DNA from: Amycolatopsis regifaucium
GTDB lineage: Bacteria; Actinomycetota; Actinomycetes; Mycobacteriales; Pseudonocardiaceae
Assembly (NCBI RefSeq): GCF_001613935.1
Contig: NZ_LQCI01000010.1
Location: 62,001-126,000, forward strand
Direction: 5' to 3'
Length of the DNA: 64,000 nucleotides
The translations under genes were made by a program, and so were the position numbers. Positions 63,180 through 64,000 of this stretch are shown here, piece by piece (the stretch's first letter is position 1; each line of letters begins with the position of its first letter). The notes below the pieces were generated by a model. That model did no database searches and was not told where the DNA came from. It saw nothing but the letters and a program-made list of their open reading frames with translations.

Positions 63180-63953
63180 ATGTCTGTCGCAGTCAGGGTC
63201 ATCCCGTGTCTCGACGTCGACGCGGGCCGAGTGGTGAAGGGCGTCAACTTCGCCGACCTGCGCGACGCCGGCGACCCCGTCGAGCTCGCCCGCCTGTACG
63301 ACGCCGAAGGCGCCGACGAGCTCACGTTCCTCGACGTCACGGCCTCCTCCGGGGACCGCGAGACCACCTTCGACGTCGTCCGCCGGACCGCCGAGCAGGT
63401 GTTCATCCCGCTCACCGTCGGTGGCGGCGTGCGCACGAACGACGACGTCAACCGGCTGCTGCGCACGGGCGCGGACAAGGTGAGCATCAACACCGCGGCC
63501 ATCGCGCGGCCGGAGTTCCTGCGTGAGGCGTCCCGCCGGTTCGGCGCGCAGTGCGTCGTCCTGTCGGTCGACGCCCGCCGGGTCCCCGAGGGGACCGAGC
63601 CGACGCCGTCCGGATTCGAGGTGACCACGCACGGCGGTCGCCGCGGCACCGGCATCGACGCCGTCGAATGGGCCGCGCGCGGTGAAGAACTCGGCGTCGG
63701 CGAGATCCTGCTCAACTCGATGGACGCCGACGGCACCAAGAACGGCTTCGATCTGGAACTGCTGACCCAGGTGCGCCGGGCGGTCCGCGTCCCGGTGATC
63801 GCGAGCGGCGGTGCCGGCGCGCTCGAACACTTCCTGCCCGCCGTCGAGGCAGGCGCGGACGCGGTGCTCGCCGCCAGCGTGTTCCACTTCGGACAGTTGA
63901 AGATCGGCGAGGTCAAGGACGCGCTGCGCGCCGGGGGAGTCGTGGTCCGGTGA
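63180..63953 (+). CDS. hisF: Imidazole glycerol phosphate synthase cyclase subunit HisF
   Basis: 257 residues from ATG 63180. TIM barrel with catalytic D12 ([15 protein letters not shown]) and D131 (LSVDARR); phosphate motifs [13 protein letters not shown] and [14 protein letters not shown]. Uses ammonia from HisH to form imidazole glycerol phosphate. Its partner hisH is 8 kb upstream; the next gene overlaps its stop. Confidence 0.97.
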   Translation: MSVAVRVIPCLDVDAGRVVKGVNFADLRDAGDPVELARLYDAEGADELTFLDVTASSGDRETTFDVVRRTAEQVFIPLTVGGGVRTNDDVNRLLRTGADKVSINTAAIARPEFLREASRRFGAQCVVLSVDARRVPEGTEPTPSGFEVTTHGGRRGTGIDAVEWAARGEELGVGEILLNSMDADGTKNGFDLELLTQVRRAVRVPVIASGGAGALEHFLPAVEAGADAVLAASVFHFGQLKIGEVKDALRAGGVVVR

Positions 63954-64000
63954 TCCCGAACAAGTGGAAGGCCGCCACCGAGGTCAAGGTCGTCTGCGCG
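63950..64000 (+). CDS. Gene start after hisF, cut by window end
   Basis: GTG 63950 overlaps the hisF stop (GTGA) and opens a frame encoding [16 protein letters not shown] up to the last base. The overlap pattern typical of this genome makes it a real operonic start. Too little is visible to identify it; it is not the start of a typical hisI. Confidence 0.5.
   Translation, partial: MIPNKWKAATEVKVVCA

Overview
The window is high-GC actinobacterial chromosome. The codon bias, GTG/TTG starts, leaderless genes, mycobacterial-type type VII secretion (ESX) genes, PriA-type histidine biosynthesis and several DUF families suggest a Pseudonocardiaceae member, most likely Amycolatopsis. The genus is inferred from gene content and not proven. 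No rRNA, tRNA, CRISPR array or intact insertion sequence was seen.

Layout. (1) 0-2.6 kb: 3' end of bioB with an overlapping BsaP-like Fe-S accessory gene, a DUF2567-like membrane protein and an M48 protease. (2) 2.6-7.7 kb: a LON-domain protein, then an NrtR-like Nudix regulator divergent from nadA-nadB-nadC, with a palindromic operator between them. (3) 7.7-13.4 kb: first half of an ESX locus. It holds a mycosin that has lost two catalytic residues and a minus-strand operon of two WXG100 proteins, a PE-like/PPE-like pair, a DUF1023 alpha/beta hydrolase and a 125-aa partner. (4) 13.4-25.7 kb: accessory region with a membrane protein, a putative lipoprotein, a secreted trypsin, a broken chloramphenicol-phosphotransferase gene, a large SARP regulator divergent from three small genes (one Tat substrate, one Trp-rich secreted peptide), a DUF222-HNH gene, decayed DNA and an APH-family kinase. 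(5) 25.7-39.5 kb: second half of the ESX locus, with eccC, three substrate-like proteins, an LpqN-like and a YbaB-like protein, eccD, eccE, eccB and two tandem NarL/LuxR response regulators. (6) 39.5-45.1 kb: SMP-30 lactonase, Lrp/AsnC regulator, nitrilase, hisD-hisC-hisB and a 51-aa membrane protein. (7) 45.2-54.3 kb: MMPL exporter with divergent TetR and three operator palindromes, terpenoid-cyclase-fold protein, shortened KptA, SoxR with a SoxR box in front of a split transketolase, Nudix, NIPSNAP and GcdH-like genes. (8) 54.4-64 kb: hisH-priA, DUF1330, F420/FMN oxidoreductase, ABC-2 exporter, glycolipid-binding-like protein, quinone oxidoreductase, sigma/anti-sigma pair, phytase, TetR, hisF and the start of one more gene.

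How it works together. EccB, EccC, EccD, EccE and the mycosin would form one ESX machine; no eccA is present. Candidate cargo lies in two separate operons: small WXG100/PE/PPE-like proteins at 9-13 kb and larger WXG proteins with C-terminal domains at 30-33 kb. Four proteins carry a WxG turn or a close variant, and three carry a YxxxD export motif. The his pathway is split into three blocks, each preceded by its own -10 box a few bases before the start codon.

The most notable unexplained structure is a dispersed 64-67 bp imperfect palindrome found four times at gene 3' ends (657, 35308, 39483, 44843). The arms of the copies differ in sequence, yet most differences between copies are matched on the opposite arm. 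A second, longer hairpin type (2538, 56218) has perfect 27-28 bp arms between convergent genes.
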